Below are positions 7,199-12,356 of a stretch of 12,356 nt of DNA, piece by piece. The notes under the pieces were generated by a model. It was not told the origin of the DNA, searched no databases, and saw only the letters and a list, made by a program, of their open reading frames with translations. The stretch spans positions 1 to 12,356 of the forward strand of contig JBFMCQ010000091.1 in the NCBI GenBank assembly GCA_040754295.1, in the 5' to 3' direction. Origin of the DNA: Solimonas sp040754295 (GTDB taxonomy: Bacteria > Pseudomonadota > Gammaproteobacteria > Nevskiales > Nevskiaceae). Each line of letters begins with the position of its first letter. Position 1 is the first letter of the stretch. The translations under genes were made by a program, and so were the position numbers.

Positions 7199-8097
7199 CG
7201 GGCGCCCTCCATGCCGAGCTCGCGCAGGACGTCGGCCGAGCGGCGTGTCGGTGGATCGTAGAAGCCGCGGGTTGGCTGCCCGTCTTGCGAGGCGCGTTCT
7301 GCCGTCTCATCTTCCCAGCGTCGGCCGTTGAGCCAGGTCGCCGGGTGCGGAATGTACTGCCCGTCGTCGCGCTGCCACTGCGCCGACCGCCTGTCGCGCT
7401 CGAGACCAGCGAGGACCGCCGGCAGCGCCCCCGTGTCCAGCTTCAGCTTCCGCCATGCGCTCACGGCGTGCGGCTTGGAGACCTTGCGCGGATACGCAAG
7501 CCAGAACTCAACGAAGCCGTCGGGCAGGTCGCCGGCCGCAGGCTTCGACACCGAGCGCGCGCCTGCGCGCGCAGAGCTGTTTTCTTTCTCTGCTTCTGCT
7601 TCTGCTTCTGCTTCTGCTTCTGCTTGGGCGACTTCACGTGACCTCGCGTGACTGTCACGCCCTGTCACGCTTTGCCCGTGACATTCGGCGGGCGTCGTGA
7701 CCGGCAACGACATGTCGTCGGCGTTCTGCTTCGCGGCACGGTGGCGACGCTGGCGCTCCGCGTCGGCCTCACGCTTGGCCTCGTCGTCGCGCATTTCGCG
7801 GTACTTGAGGTAGTTCAGTAGCCGCCATCCTCCGTCGATCTCTTCGATGCGGCGGCCGTCGTGATCCTTGGTGCGGCTGTACGGATCCGGACCCAGGAAC
7901 GACGCCAGCGCCGCCTCGCATTCCTCGAGCGTAATTCCTGCTCGGCGCGCCAGGCCGGGAACGCTGGCGTGCACGCAGCCGCTGCGGTCGGCCATCGCCA
8001 GAAGCGCCACCCAGAGGATGCGGGTTGGGTACGGTTCGCACCAGACGGTGGACTCGGTGAGCGACGAGAACAGCTTCGTGAAAGTGCGGCTGGCCAT
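7195..8097 (-). CDS. Phage replication initiator / helicase-loader-like protein, 300 aa
   Basis: Residues 1-105 form a winged-helix-like domain typical of phage replication proteins (MASRTFTKLFSSLTESTVWC ... RILWVALLAMADRSGCVHAS, then GLARRAGITLEECEAAL and GGWRLLNYLKYRE). A charged linker follows, including an (Ala-Glu) run at about 158-170 encoded by a hexanucleotide repeat. The C-terminal domain (FVEFWLAYPRKVSKPHAVSA, W215, then YIPHPATWLNGRRWEDE) is common at the end of phage O- or DnaT-like proteins. It is fused by GTGA overlap to the DnaB-like gene, so the pair would act as initiator/loader and helicase. The start is the internal ATG at 8097, with GGAG seven bases upstream and two bases after the previous stop. 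The exact origin it binds is not identified. Confidence 0.85.
   Translation of the reverse strand: MASRTFTKLFSSLTESTVWCEPYPTRILWVALLAMADRSGCVHASVPGLARRAGITLEECEAALASFLGPDPYSRTKDHDGRRIEEIDGGWRLLNYLKYREMRDDEAKREADAERQRRHRAAKQNADDMSLPVTTPAECHGQSVTGRDSHARSREVAQAEAEAEAEAEAEKENSSARAGARSVSKPAAGDLPDGFVEFWLAYPRKVSKPHAVSAWRKLKLDTGALPAVLAGLERDRRSAQWQRDDGQYIPHPATWLNGRRWEDETAERASQDGQPTRGFYDPPTRRSADVLRELGMEGAR
7588..7623 (+). repeat. Hexanucleotide repeat (TTCTGC) inside the replication initiator gene
   Basis: Five perfect TTCTGC units at 7594-7623 are preceded by one variant CTCTGC at 7588. On the coding strand this gives alternating Ala and Glu codons in the linker between the two domains. The unit is six bases, so gain or loss of copies changes linker length without a frameshift. 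Confidence 0.9.
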
Positions 8098-8099
8098 CG

Positions 8100-8354
8100 T
8101 CAGACTCCGCACGCTCGAGCGATCCGCTGCATCGCCGCGCCGTACTCCGCGGGCGGTGCAGACGGATGCGCGGCTATCCACCCCGCCTTGGCTGCCTCGT
8201 AGGCGGCGTAGTCAGCCACGCGGCGCCGGCGTGCGGTGCGCGCCGGCGTGCATGACGTGCAATCCGGGGTCGATGTGGCGCGTCTCTCGCCCGCTGATCG
8301 CGAGCTGCAGCGTCCTACGCTGCCTGCGCGACTGTGCGCATCGTGGGCCCCCAT
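8100..8354 (-). CDS. Small phage protein, 84 aa
   Basis: The C-terminal half (VADYAAYEAAKAGWIAAHPS, then PPAEYGAAMQRIARACGV) looks like small helical phage proteins found beside replication genes. The N-terminal half is basic and has a CTSC pair (residues 33-36) next to an Arg cluster, perhaps part of a metal- or DNA-binding patch. The gene fits tightly between neighbours: its ATG is one base after the AlpA stop and its stop is two bases before the replication gene start. The N-terminal composition is less gene-like than the C-terminal part, so the true start or a past frameshift is uncertain. Function unknown. Confidence 0.6.
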   Translation of the reverse strand: MGAHDAHSRAGSVGRCSSRSAGERRATSTPDCTSCTPARTARRRRVADYAAYEAAKAGWIAAHPSAPPAEYGAAMQRIARACGV

Positions 8355-8355
8355 G

Positions 8356-8595
8356 TCAGGCCGCCACGCTGGTCAGGCTGTCGATGTAGGCGCGCACGTC
8401 GCCGAGGCGCCAAGCGGTGCACCGCTGCGACACTCTGACCGGTGGGAGATGGCCGGCGCGCGCGAGGCGCCAGATTGTGGTCGTCGACACCCCCAGTAGC
8501 GCCGCAACCGTCCGCAAGCGGATCAACGCAGCGTCGGGCAGACCGTCGACGTCGGCGAGCGACGTAGTAGTGGCGCGTGCGGGCATTTGGCGCAT
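8356..8595 (-). CDS. AlpA-family HTH regulator (MerR-like fold)
   Basis: A 79-aa DNA-binding protein with the AlpA/excisionase pattern: IRLRTVAALLGVSTTTIWRL, then ARAGHLPPVRVSQRCTAWRL and GDVRAYIDSL. AlpA-type proteins activate excision and replication genes in P4-like elements and Gram-negative phage satellites, and some act as directionality factors. Here it precedes the replication genes by only one small gene, so it may switch on that module or control excision. The start could also be the ATG three codons later (8586); neither has a strong ribosome site. A 54-bp gap upstream holds the imperfect palindrome TGATGCGCAATCA (8608-8620), which could be an operator. Confidence 0.85.
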   Translation of the reverse strand: MRQMPARATTTSLADVDGLPDAALIRLRTVAALLGVSTTTIWRLARAGHLPPVRVSQRCTAWRLGDVRAYIDSLTSVAA

Positions 8596-8649
8596 CCGGT
8601 TGGTACGTGATGCGCAATCATCCAGCCGACGGACAGCGGCGGCGGCTAT

Positions 8650-9225
8650 TTATTTTCGAGATTTCTTAGCCGTGCTCCCCACGAGAAGCCCGGATTCGGT
8701 TTCGGCGAGCTGGTCGCTGCGCTTCTTGGCTTCGCGGATTTTTAGCCTCACCCAATCGACGGACCTACGGAGATCTTCGGCCGTGTCCGCAATGGCGCGC
8801 CGTTTCTTCGCAACTACGTTTTTTCTCTGGGCCGCGAGGCGGTCTTCAAACACGCTCACCACGCAGTCAGCTTCCCACGGATTCAGCTCTTTGCGCCGCG
8901 CCTTGGAGTGCTTGTGCGGCTTGATTCCGAAGGCGTCGCCGAGCGAGCCGAGCTCGAAGGTCCTGAAGGCCTCCCATCGGGCGATCACCGCGTCAGACAC
9001 CCATACGGGGCAGACGATGCGGTACTCGATGGCGTACATCGCCGCACGGAAGGCAATGTTGTGAGGGCTCGTCGTCGGTGCGACGGGCCACTGCCACGGT
9101 TCAGACTTTGGCGCTTCGCCGTTCAGCTCCTGATAGAGCTGGTACAGTGCCTCGAAATAGGCAGTATGCTTGTTCGGCAGCGAAGCGAGTATTTTGCGCC
9201 GTCGCGCCTCTTTGTCGTCTGCCAT
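8650..9225 (-). CDS. Unrecognised basic protein, 191 aa
   Basis: A 191-aa soluble protein with no family I recognise. An aromatic-rich N-terminal part (HTAYFEALYQLYQELN, then SEPWQWPVAP) leads into a region with EYRIVCPVWVSDAVIARWEA. The C-terminal 80 residues are Lys/Arg-rich and helical (NPWEADCVVSVFEDRLAAQR ... SVDWVRLKIREAKKRS), suggesting nucleic-acid binding. The ATG at 9225 has a GGGGG sequence five bases upstream. A GTG two codons earlier overlaps the previous stop as GTGA and is the alternative start. The 3' part looks more AT-rich and Lys-rich than its neighbours, a hint of separate acquisition. It sits between two HTH regulators, so it may be a regulatory or defence-type cargo gene. 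Confidence 0.75.
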   Translation of the reverse strand: MADDKEARRRKILASLPNKHTAYFEALYQLYQELNGEAPKSEPWQWPVAPTTSPHNIAFRAAMYAIEYRIVCPVWVSDAVIARWEAFRTFELGSLGDAFGIKPHKHSKARRKELNPWEADCVVSVFEDRLAAQRKNVVAKKRRAIADTAEDLRRSVDWVRLKIREAKKRSDQLAETESGLLVGSTAKKSRK

Positions 9226-9227
9226 GA

Positions 9228-9533
9228 TCACCCCCTTCGCCGACGTCGACGTTCGTGCGCCTCGGTGGCGGCAGCCAGGAGAGCGAAGCCGGTCCGCGCG
9301 AGCGACGGGGAGTCAGGTGCCGGGTCATCGCCAGCGGCCAGCTCTGCGGCTCGCTCCATCGCCCGCCGGATGTCATCCTTGCGGTACACGGTCTTGCCCA
9401 TCCACGGGAACGGCCGCAGGCCGTATTCTCGAGCCTTGGCGCGGAACTGCGAGTACGACACGCAGGCGTAGTGCGCGGCTTCCTCGACGGTGAGGAAATC
9501 CTTTCCGGCAATGTCGAATGGTCGGCGCTGCAC
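9228..9533 (-). CDS. HTH DNA-binding protein, excisionase-like
   Basis: About 101 aa. The centre (KDFLTVEEAAHYACVSYSQF, then RAKAREYGLRPFPWMGKTVY and RKDDIRRAMERA) is a winged-HTH of the excisionase/HTH_17 type: 'TVEEAA', a recognition helix, an aromatic wing and a final helix. The C-terminus is Ala-rich and ends in an Arg run. The start is uncertain. I choose the GTG at 9533, which lies 16 bases after the antitoxin stop. TTG starts at 9575 and 9596 would overlap the antitoxin gene and have their GAGG sequences too close. It could be an excisionase (Xis) or a local repressor. The element has no CI-like repressor, which makes this gene and the antitoxin the best regulator candidates. Confidence 0.75.
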   Translation of the reverse strand: MQRRPFDIAGKDFLTVEEAAHYACVSYSQFRAKAREYGLRPFPWMGKTVYRKDDIRRAMERAAELAAGDDPAPDSPSLARTGFALLAAATEAHERRRRRRG

Positions 9534-9549
9534 AGGCTGCGGCGCTGCG

Positions 9550-9861
9550 TCAGCCCGCCACCGCTTCGCGCACAACCCTCGGATGCTTGGCTGCAATCCT
9601 CAGGAGCGTCTGCGCCGCGCCGCTCGGCTCGCGCCGGCCCTGCTCCCAGTCCTGAAGCGTGCGCACCGACACGCCCATGCTCGCCGCGAACTGCGACTGA
9701 GACAGGCCGGTCTTGAGGCGCGCGGCGGCCGCAGGCGTCAGCTTCACCGCGGCGACGCGCTTCACTTTGGCTGCCTTCATCTGGCGCACGGATTCCAGCA
9801 GCTCGGCACCGATGTCGCGCTTCGCGTCGCGGGCCAGCAGTTCACGCTCGGTCTTAGGCAT
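9550..9861 (-). CDS. HigA-like antitoxin, XRE-type HTH
   Basis: A 103-aa antitoxin. An N-terminal toxin-binding region (about 1-45, basic and helical) is followed by a canonical XRE helix-turn-helix at 53-82 (LSQSQFAASMGVSVRTLQDW, then EQGRREPSGAAQTLLRIA). It neutralises the toxin encoded just upstream and would repress the shared promoter by binding the palindrome at 10180-10198. Its ATG lies inside the end of the toxin gene (8-base overlap, ATGCCTAA), so the two are translationally coupled. Toxin-first order is usual for HigBA systems. All HTH positions look intact. Confidence 0.9.
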   Translation of the reverse strand: MPKTERELLARDAKRDIGAELLESVRQMKAAKVKRVAAVKLTPAAAARLKTGLSQSQFAASMGVSVRTLQDWEQGRREPSGAAQTLLRIAAKHPRVVREAVAG

Positions 9862-10171
9862 CGTCCAGTTCCTCTCGAATCTTTCTCAGCACCCCGGCGG
9901 GGATGTTGTCCTGCGCGCTCTTGGCGTAGATCAACAGCAGGCAGAGCCGGCCCCGCGCGGTCTGTGCGTAGTAGATGACCCGCACGCCGCCGCGCTTGCC
10001 CATACCTGCCCGACTCCACCGCACCTTGCGGCAGCCGCCGGACCCGGGAATGACGTCTCCGGCATCCACGTGATTCGCCAGCCAGGCCGCGAACGCGCCG
10101 CGTTCCTCTTCCGTCCAGTAGTCCGGCCAGAGCTTCGAGAACAGTGCGGTTTCTACGACGGTCAAGAGCAC
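9854..10171 (-). CDS. HigB/RelE-type toxin
   Basis: A 105-aa toxin of the RelE/HigB superfamily, predicted to be a ribosome-dependent mRNA endonuclease. Family-type segments are present in order: LLTVVETALFSKLWPDYWTE, FAAWLANHVDAGDVIPGSGG, CRKVRWSRAGMGKRGGVRVI, YYAQTARGRLCLLLIYAKSA and DNIPAGVLRKI. The basic and aromatic residues of the 'KVRWSRAG-GKRGGVRVIYY' core are the likely catalytic and RNA-contacting surface. The start is the GTG at 10171, where family similarity begins. It lies six bases after a perfect TATAAT box and has no ribosome site, so the message may be leaderless. A frame extending upstream to 10264 covers the operator and was rejected. Confidence 0.88.
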   Translation of the reverse strand: MLLTVVETALFSKLWPDYWTEEERGAFAAWLANHVDAGDVIPGSGGCRKVRWSRAGMGKRGGVRVIYYAQTARGRLCLLLIYAKSAQDNIPAGVLRKIREELDDA

Positions 10172-10177
10172 AGAATG

Positions 10178-10205
10178 ATTATACGGCAAAGCCGTATATT
10201 GTCCA
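10178..10205 (-). promoter_or_regulatory. Promoter and palindromic operator of the toxin-antitoxin operon
   Basis: On the minus strand TGGACA (10205-10200) and TATAAT (10183-10178) are 16 bases apart, a strong sigma-70-type promoter. A palindrome with 8-bp arms, TATACGGC (10180-10187) and GCCGTATA (10191-10198), fills the spacer and overlaps the -10. This is where an autoregulating antitoxin would be expected to bind. Confidence 0.8.
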
Positions 10206-10235
10206 GGTGGCCCGTCGAACTCCTCCTTCTCGGCC

Positions 10236-10412
10236 TCAGCCCGCGGCGGCGCCCTCGACCTCACAGGTCAAATCGTTCTGCAGGGCGATCAGCAGCGCTA
10301 GGCTCTGGCGGGCAAGAATCTCAATCGCGCTACCCGGTTCGGCGATCTTCGTAATCGCCTGCGCCATCGCCAGCAGGTTTTCGGTGGTGCTCAGGTGCTC
10401 AAGAGCCCGCAT
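10236..10412 (-). CDS. Small protein of unknown function, 58 aa
   Basis: A short, probably all-helical acidic-amphipathic protein (MRALEHLSTTENLLAMAQAI, then IEILARQSLALLIALQNDL). I recognise no family. Three in-frame starts lie close together: GTG 10427, ATG 10418 and ATG 10412. The last is chosen because GGAG is nine bases upstream. Its stop is about 30 bases before the toxin promoter. It resembles in size and helical nature the next small gene upstream, and both may be small regulatory or anti-host proteins. Existence is likely but not proven. Confidence 0.5.
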   Translation of the reverse strand: MRALEHLSTTENLLAMAQAITKIAEPGSAIEILARQSLALLIALQNDLTCEVEGAAAG

Positions 10413-10529
10413 GGTCATCGTCTCCACGTTGCCCGGCGTCGCCGGATGGGTTGGCGTCCATGCGTAGGGAGGCGGCGCGCTCCGGGCCGCCCGAGTGCCG
10501 GCGAGGTCAGCGCCGGCGCGGTTGAATCG

Positions 10530-10763
10530 TCAGGCCGACGACAGCCGGATCGCGTCGGCCGCGTCCTCAGCGCGCCTGCGCACTCGGCCGGCCTCGGTGC
10601 GGATGACGGTCAGCACGTCTTGCATCGCGCCTTGCGCCTCAGCCTTGCGCGGCGAATCCAGCGCGACGGCGAGCACCAAGGCAAGGGCCTCGACGTGGCG
10701 GGCGACGTTGATTGCCATGTCACAGCTCACGGCGGGATCAGCGAGAGTGATGGTGTCGTTCAT
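10530..10763 (-). CDS. Small helical protein of unknown function, 77 aa
   Basis: A 77-aa helical protein (MNDTITLADPAVSCDMAINV, then ARHVEALALVLAVALDSPRK and VLTVIRTEAGRVRRRAEDAA). Family unknown. It has an excellent ribosome site (GGGGAAG four bases before ATG) and starts 10 bases after the integrase stop, so it is co-transcribed with int. Genes in this place in integrative elements are sometimes accessory to excision, but nothing in the sequence shows that here. Downstream is a 117-bp gap with a GC-rich inverted repeat (GGCGGC 10471-10476 and GCCGCC 10486-10491) but no T-run. Confidence 0.65.
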   Translation of the reverse strand: MNDTITLADPAVSCDMAINVARHVEALALVLAVALDSPRKAEAQGAMQDVLTVIRTEAGRVRRRAEDAADAIRLSSA

Positions 10764-10773
10764 ATAGCTTCCC

Positions 10774-12039
10774 CTATGCCGCGTGCAGCGGCACTACGTT
10801 GCCGGCGCCGTTCTTGAGCGAGTCCAGGTAATCGGCCCAGGCTTGCATCATCCGCGTGCGGTCGGCGAAGTGCCGCGCATGGTTGTACGTCGAGCGAACT
10901 CTGTTCGGCTCGCCGTGTGCGAGTTGGCGCTCGATCCAGTCGGCGGGATAACCCTGCTCGTTGAGGATCGTGCTACCCGTCGTGCGCGTAGCGTGTGGCG
11001 AGTAGCGGCCGGCCCATCCCATTGCGTGCAGCGCTTGGCGCAGGTTCGCGTCCGTCATAGGCTCGCTGCGTCGGTCGCGATGCGGAAAGACGTGGGGACG
11101 GTGGCCAGTGAGCGGCTGCAGCGATTTCAATAGGTTCACCGCCTGAGCGGGCAGGGGAACGCGATGTTCCATCCGCTTCTTCATGCGCTCGCTGCCGATG
11201 GTCCAAGCCGCGGCCTCGAGGTCGATCTCCGACCAGCGGGCGCCCGTCACTTCACTCGGACGACATAGCGTCAGCCACATGAGGCGGAAGGCAGCAACCG
11301 TCTGAACGTTGCGCTCACGCCCGTCCAGGTCGCGGAGGAACTCGCCGATCTCCTTCGGCGTGAGCGCGCGCTTATGCTGTGTCTTATTCTTCGGCAGTGC
11401 TTCTTGCCATGCGAGTACCGGGTTCGACGTCACGCCGTATTCCTCGCGTGCGAGCTCGAACACTTTGAAGATTGTGGTCCTCGCCTGCGCGGCAACCGTC
11501 GGCCCGTTCTTCTTCGCGGCCGCCTTCAGCAGGGAGAGGATCGACGCCGACTCGATCTGCTTGACCGGAATGGCGCCGATCTGCGGAAACGCGACGCGCT
11601 GGAGTAGGCGCAGACGCTCGTCCTTCGTGGCTTGCGTCCAGTCTCTGCCCTCGATCCACGCCCGCGCCACGATCTCGAACGACGCCTCGGCGTCGCGCGC
11701 GACCTTCTGCCGCTGCTGCTGGCGGTAGTGCGCGGGGTTGATCCCCTGCTTGACGAGCCCGCGCGCTCGGAGGCGCTCCTGTCGGGCCTCTTCTAGCGTG
11801 AAGCCGCCGGCGGCGCGCCGAACCGCCGCCTGCTCCTTGGACTCGCCCGGTGGCGCAGCGGCGTAGTGCCCGATCGCATACACGCTCTCGCGAGTTTCAC
11901 CGCCCTTCGTCAGCTTGAATCGGTAGCGCCATGCCTTCGTTCCGTTGGGCATCACCATGAGGTACAGGCCTTTGCCGTCAGGCAGCTTCAAGGGCTTCGC
12001 CCCGGGCTTGGCGTTGCGGCACTTGGTATCGCTCAGCAT
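10774..12039 (-). CDS. int: P4-type tyrosine integrase
   Basis: A 421-aa site-specific recombinase that inserts and excises the element at the 3' end of ychF. N-terminal DUF4102 arm-binding domain at about 1-95 (MLSDTKCRNAKPGAKPLKLP, then DGKGLYLMVMPNGTKAWRYR). Core-binding domain at about 118-215. Catalytic domain from about 224, with R260 (TLCRPSEVTGARWSEIDLE), a Lys in the SERMKKRMEHRVPLP beta-hairpin, H349 and R352 (SPHATRTTGSTILNEQGY), H375 (QLAHGEPN) and the nucleophile Y385 (VRSTYNHAR). All catalytic residues are present and the length is typical. The ATG has GGGAG five bases upstream. It lies about 190 bp from attR and is transcribed away from it, behind a likely promoter that overlaps arm sites. 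Confidence 0.97.
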   Translation of the reverse strand: MLSDTKCRNAKPGAKPLKLPDGKGLYLMVMPNGTKAWRYRFKLTKGGETRESVYAIGHYAAAPPGESKEQAAVRRAAGGFTLEEARQERLRARGLVKQGINPAHYRQQQRQKVARDAEASFEIVARAWIEGRDWTQATKDERLRLLQRVAFPQIGAIPVKQIESASILSLLKAAAKKNGPTVAAQARTTIFKVFELAREEYGVTSNPVLAWQEALPKNKTQHKRALTPKEIGEFLRDLDGRERNVQTVAAFRLMWLTLCRPSEVTGARWSEIDLEAAAWTIGSERMKKRMEHRVPLPAQAVNLLKSLQPLTGHRPHVFPHRDRRSEPMTDANLRQALHAMGWAGRYSPHATRTTGSTILNEQGYPADWIERQLAHGEPNRVRSTYNHARHFADRTRMMQAWADYLDSLKNGAGNVVPLHAA

Positions 12040-12062
12040 CGACGCTCCCTGTTGCGGTCACA

Positions 12063-12117
12063 TACCCACTTTTTTGCCTTCGCTCGGTGGATACGTACCC
12101 GCTGTCATACCCGCTTT
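12063..12117 (-). promoter_or_regulatory. Right integrase arm-type sites (three copies)
   Basis: TACCCACTTT (12063-12072), TACCCGCTGT (12096-12105) and TACCCGCTTT (12108-12117). The last two are 12 bp apart start to start, exactly as in the left pair at 182 and 194. They sit between int and attR. Arm-site function is inferred from motif sharing between the two ends. Confidence 0.65.
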
Positions 12118-12132
12118 TTCGTAGTATGGCAA
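12104..12132 (-). promoter_or_regulatory. Likely integrase promoter
   Basis: On the minus strand TTGCCA (12132-12127) and TATGAC (12109-12104) are separated by 17 bases, each matching consensus at four of six positions or better. The -10 lies within the two adjacent arm-type motifs, so integrase binding there could repress its own gene. Transcription would start about 60 bases before the int start codon. Confidence 0.5.
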
Positions 12133-12160
12133 GAGCCGCCATGATCCTTCGTGGCACGAA

Positions 12161-12183
12161 AAAGCCCGCTAAGTGCGGGCTTT
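12161..12183. terminator. Bidirectional intrinsic terminator just inside attR
   Basis: A perfect 9-bp stem, AAAGCCCGC (12161-12169) and GCGGGCTTT (12175-12183), has a 5-nt loop. On the minus strand it is followed by a run of five T (12163-12159). It lies about 50 bases after the ychF stop, so it ends ychF transcription and shields int from read-through. It belongs to the element, not to the chromosome. Confidence 0.9.
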
Positions 12184-12229
12184 GTATTCATAATTGGAAC
12201 GCCTCGATACGTCGTGAAACGACTGCTAC

Positions 12230-12252
12230 GGCTCAGACGTTGAAGCGGAAGT
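12230..12252. repeat. attR core (23-bp direct repeat, within ychF 3' end)
   Basis: This copy is identical to attL at 105-127. It contains the ychF stop codon (12233-12235) and its last five or six sense codons. Because the stop lies inside the core, insertion keeps the YchF C-terminus unchanged. Confidence 0.95.
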
Positions 12253-12356
12253 GCATCACGTCGCCTTCCTGCACGATGTAGTCCTTGCCTTCCAATCGCC
12301 ATTTGCCGGCGTCCTTGGCGCCGGCTTCGCCCTTGTACTTCACGTAGTCGTCGTAA
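12233..12356 (-). CDS. ychF: YchF, redox-regulated ATPase/GTP-binding protein, C-terminal end (partial)
   Basis: The last 40 residues of YchF (also called EngD), a universally conserved Obg-family P-loop ATPase that binds ribosomes. Seen here: YDDYVKYKGEAGAKDAGKWR, LEGKDYIVQEGDV and the terminal MHFRFNV. This is the C-terminal TGS domain, with the family-typical GKDYIV-GDV-F-FNV ending. The gene body extends beyond the right edge, so start and ATPase motifs are not visible. Its 3' end is the attachment site of the element, and the first intrinsic terminator downstream is now supplied by the element. Confidence 0.95.
   Translation of the reverse strand, partial: YDDYVKYKGEAGAKDAGKWRLEGKDYIVQEGDVMHFRFNV

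Larger units (their letters stand above)
105..12252. mobile_element. ychF-integrated phage-related element, about 12.1 kb (satellite-like or deleted prophage)
   Basis: The element is bounded by a 23-bp perfect direct repeat at 105-127 and 12230-12252, giving 12,125 bp with one repeat copy. It carries a P4-type integrase next to attR, AlpA and other HTH regulators, a toxin-antitoxin pair, a replication initiator and DnaB-like helicase, a DUF2280 protein, two virion or ejection-type proteins and a secreted accessory protein. All accepted genes are on the minus strand. Large terminase, portal, capsid, tail and lysis genes are absent. The small size, intact att sites and undamaged genes fit a phage satellite. 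The two late virion-type genes fit equally well a prophage with a large internal deletion. That it is an integrated element is close to certain; which class it belongs to is inference. Confidence 0.93.

Noticed and set aside
8315..8617. 100-aa minus-strand frame across the AlpA gene
   Set aside because: Arg-rich shadow in another frame over a clear AlpA-type HTH.
10172..10264. 31-residue N-terminal extension of the toxin
   Set aside because: It covers the promoter and operator, and family-like sequence begins only at the GTG at 10171.

Overview
The window holds a complete integrated genetic element of about 12.1 kb in a GC-rich proteobacterial chromosome. The only chromosomal gene seen is the 3' end of ychF, entering from the right edge on the minus strand. 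Its C-terminus (...GDVMHFRFNV) suggests a gamma- or betaproteobacterium; I cannot place it more finely. A 23-bp direct repeat that includes the ychF stop codon occurs at 105-127 and 12230-12252. These copies are attL and attR of an insertion at the 3' end of ychF that leaves the coding sequence intact. The chromosome outside the element is therefore 1-104 on the left and ychF on the right.

Every gene I accept in the element is on the minus strand, so it reads from right to left as one polarity. From attR leftwards the order is: a terminator for ychF; integrase arm sites and a likely int promoter; a P4-type tyrosine integrase; two small unknown proteins; a toxin-first HigBA-type toxin-antitoxin pair with its own palindrome-covered promoter; an HTH DNA-binding protein; an unrecognised basic 191-aa protein; an AlpA-type HTH regulator; an 84-aa small protein; a phage replication initiator-like protein; a DnaB-type helicase; a DUF2280 protein (terminase-small-subunit-like by family context); an 81-aa basic protein; two large phage virion or DNA-ejection-like proteins (553 and 586 aa); a 90-aa HTH-like protein; a secreted DUF4124 protein; and about 475 bp of non-coding DNA with a 25-bp tandem repeat array and further integrase arm sites next to attL. 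Many junctions are ATGA, GTGA or TGATG overlaps, as expected for translationally coupled phage operons.

The gene content is unusual. The element has integration, regulation, its own replication genes, one packaging-associated protein and two late virion-type proteins. It has no large terminase, portal, protease, capsid, tail or lysis gene. Two readings fit. One is a phage satellite (PICI-like: int, AlpA, replication, small-terminase-like) that also carries ejection proteins. The other is a prophage that lost its central structural module between the 81-aa gene and the 553-aa gene. No gene looks decayed and both att sites are intact, which keeps the satellite reading open, but sequence alone cannot decide.
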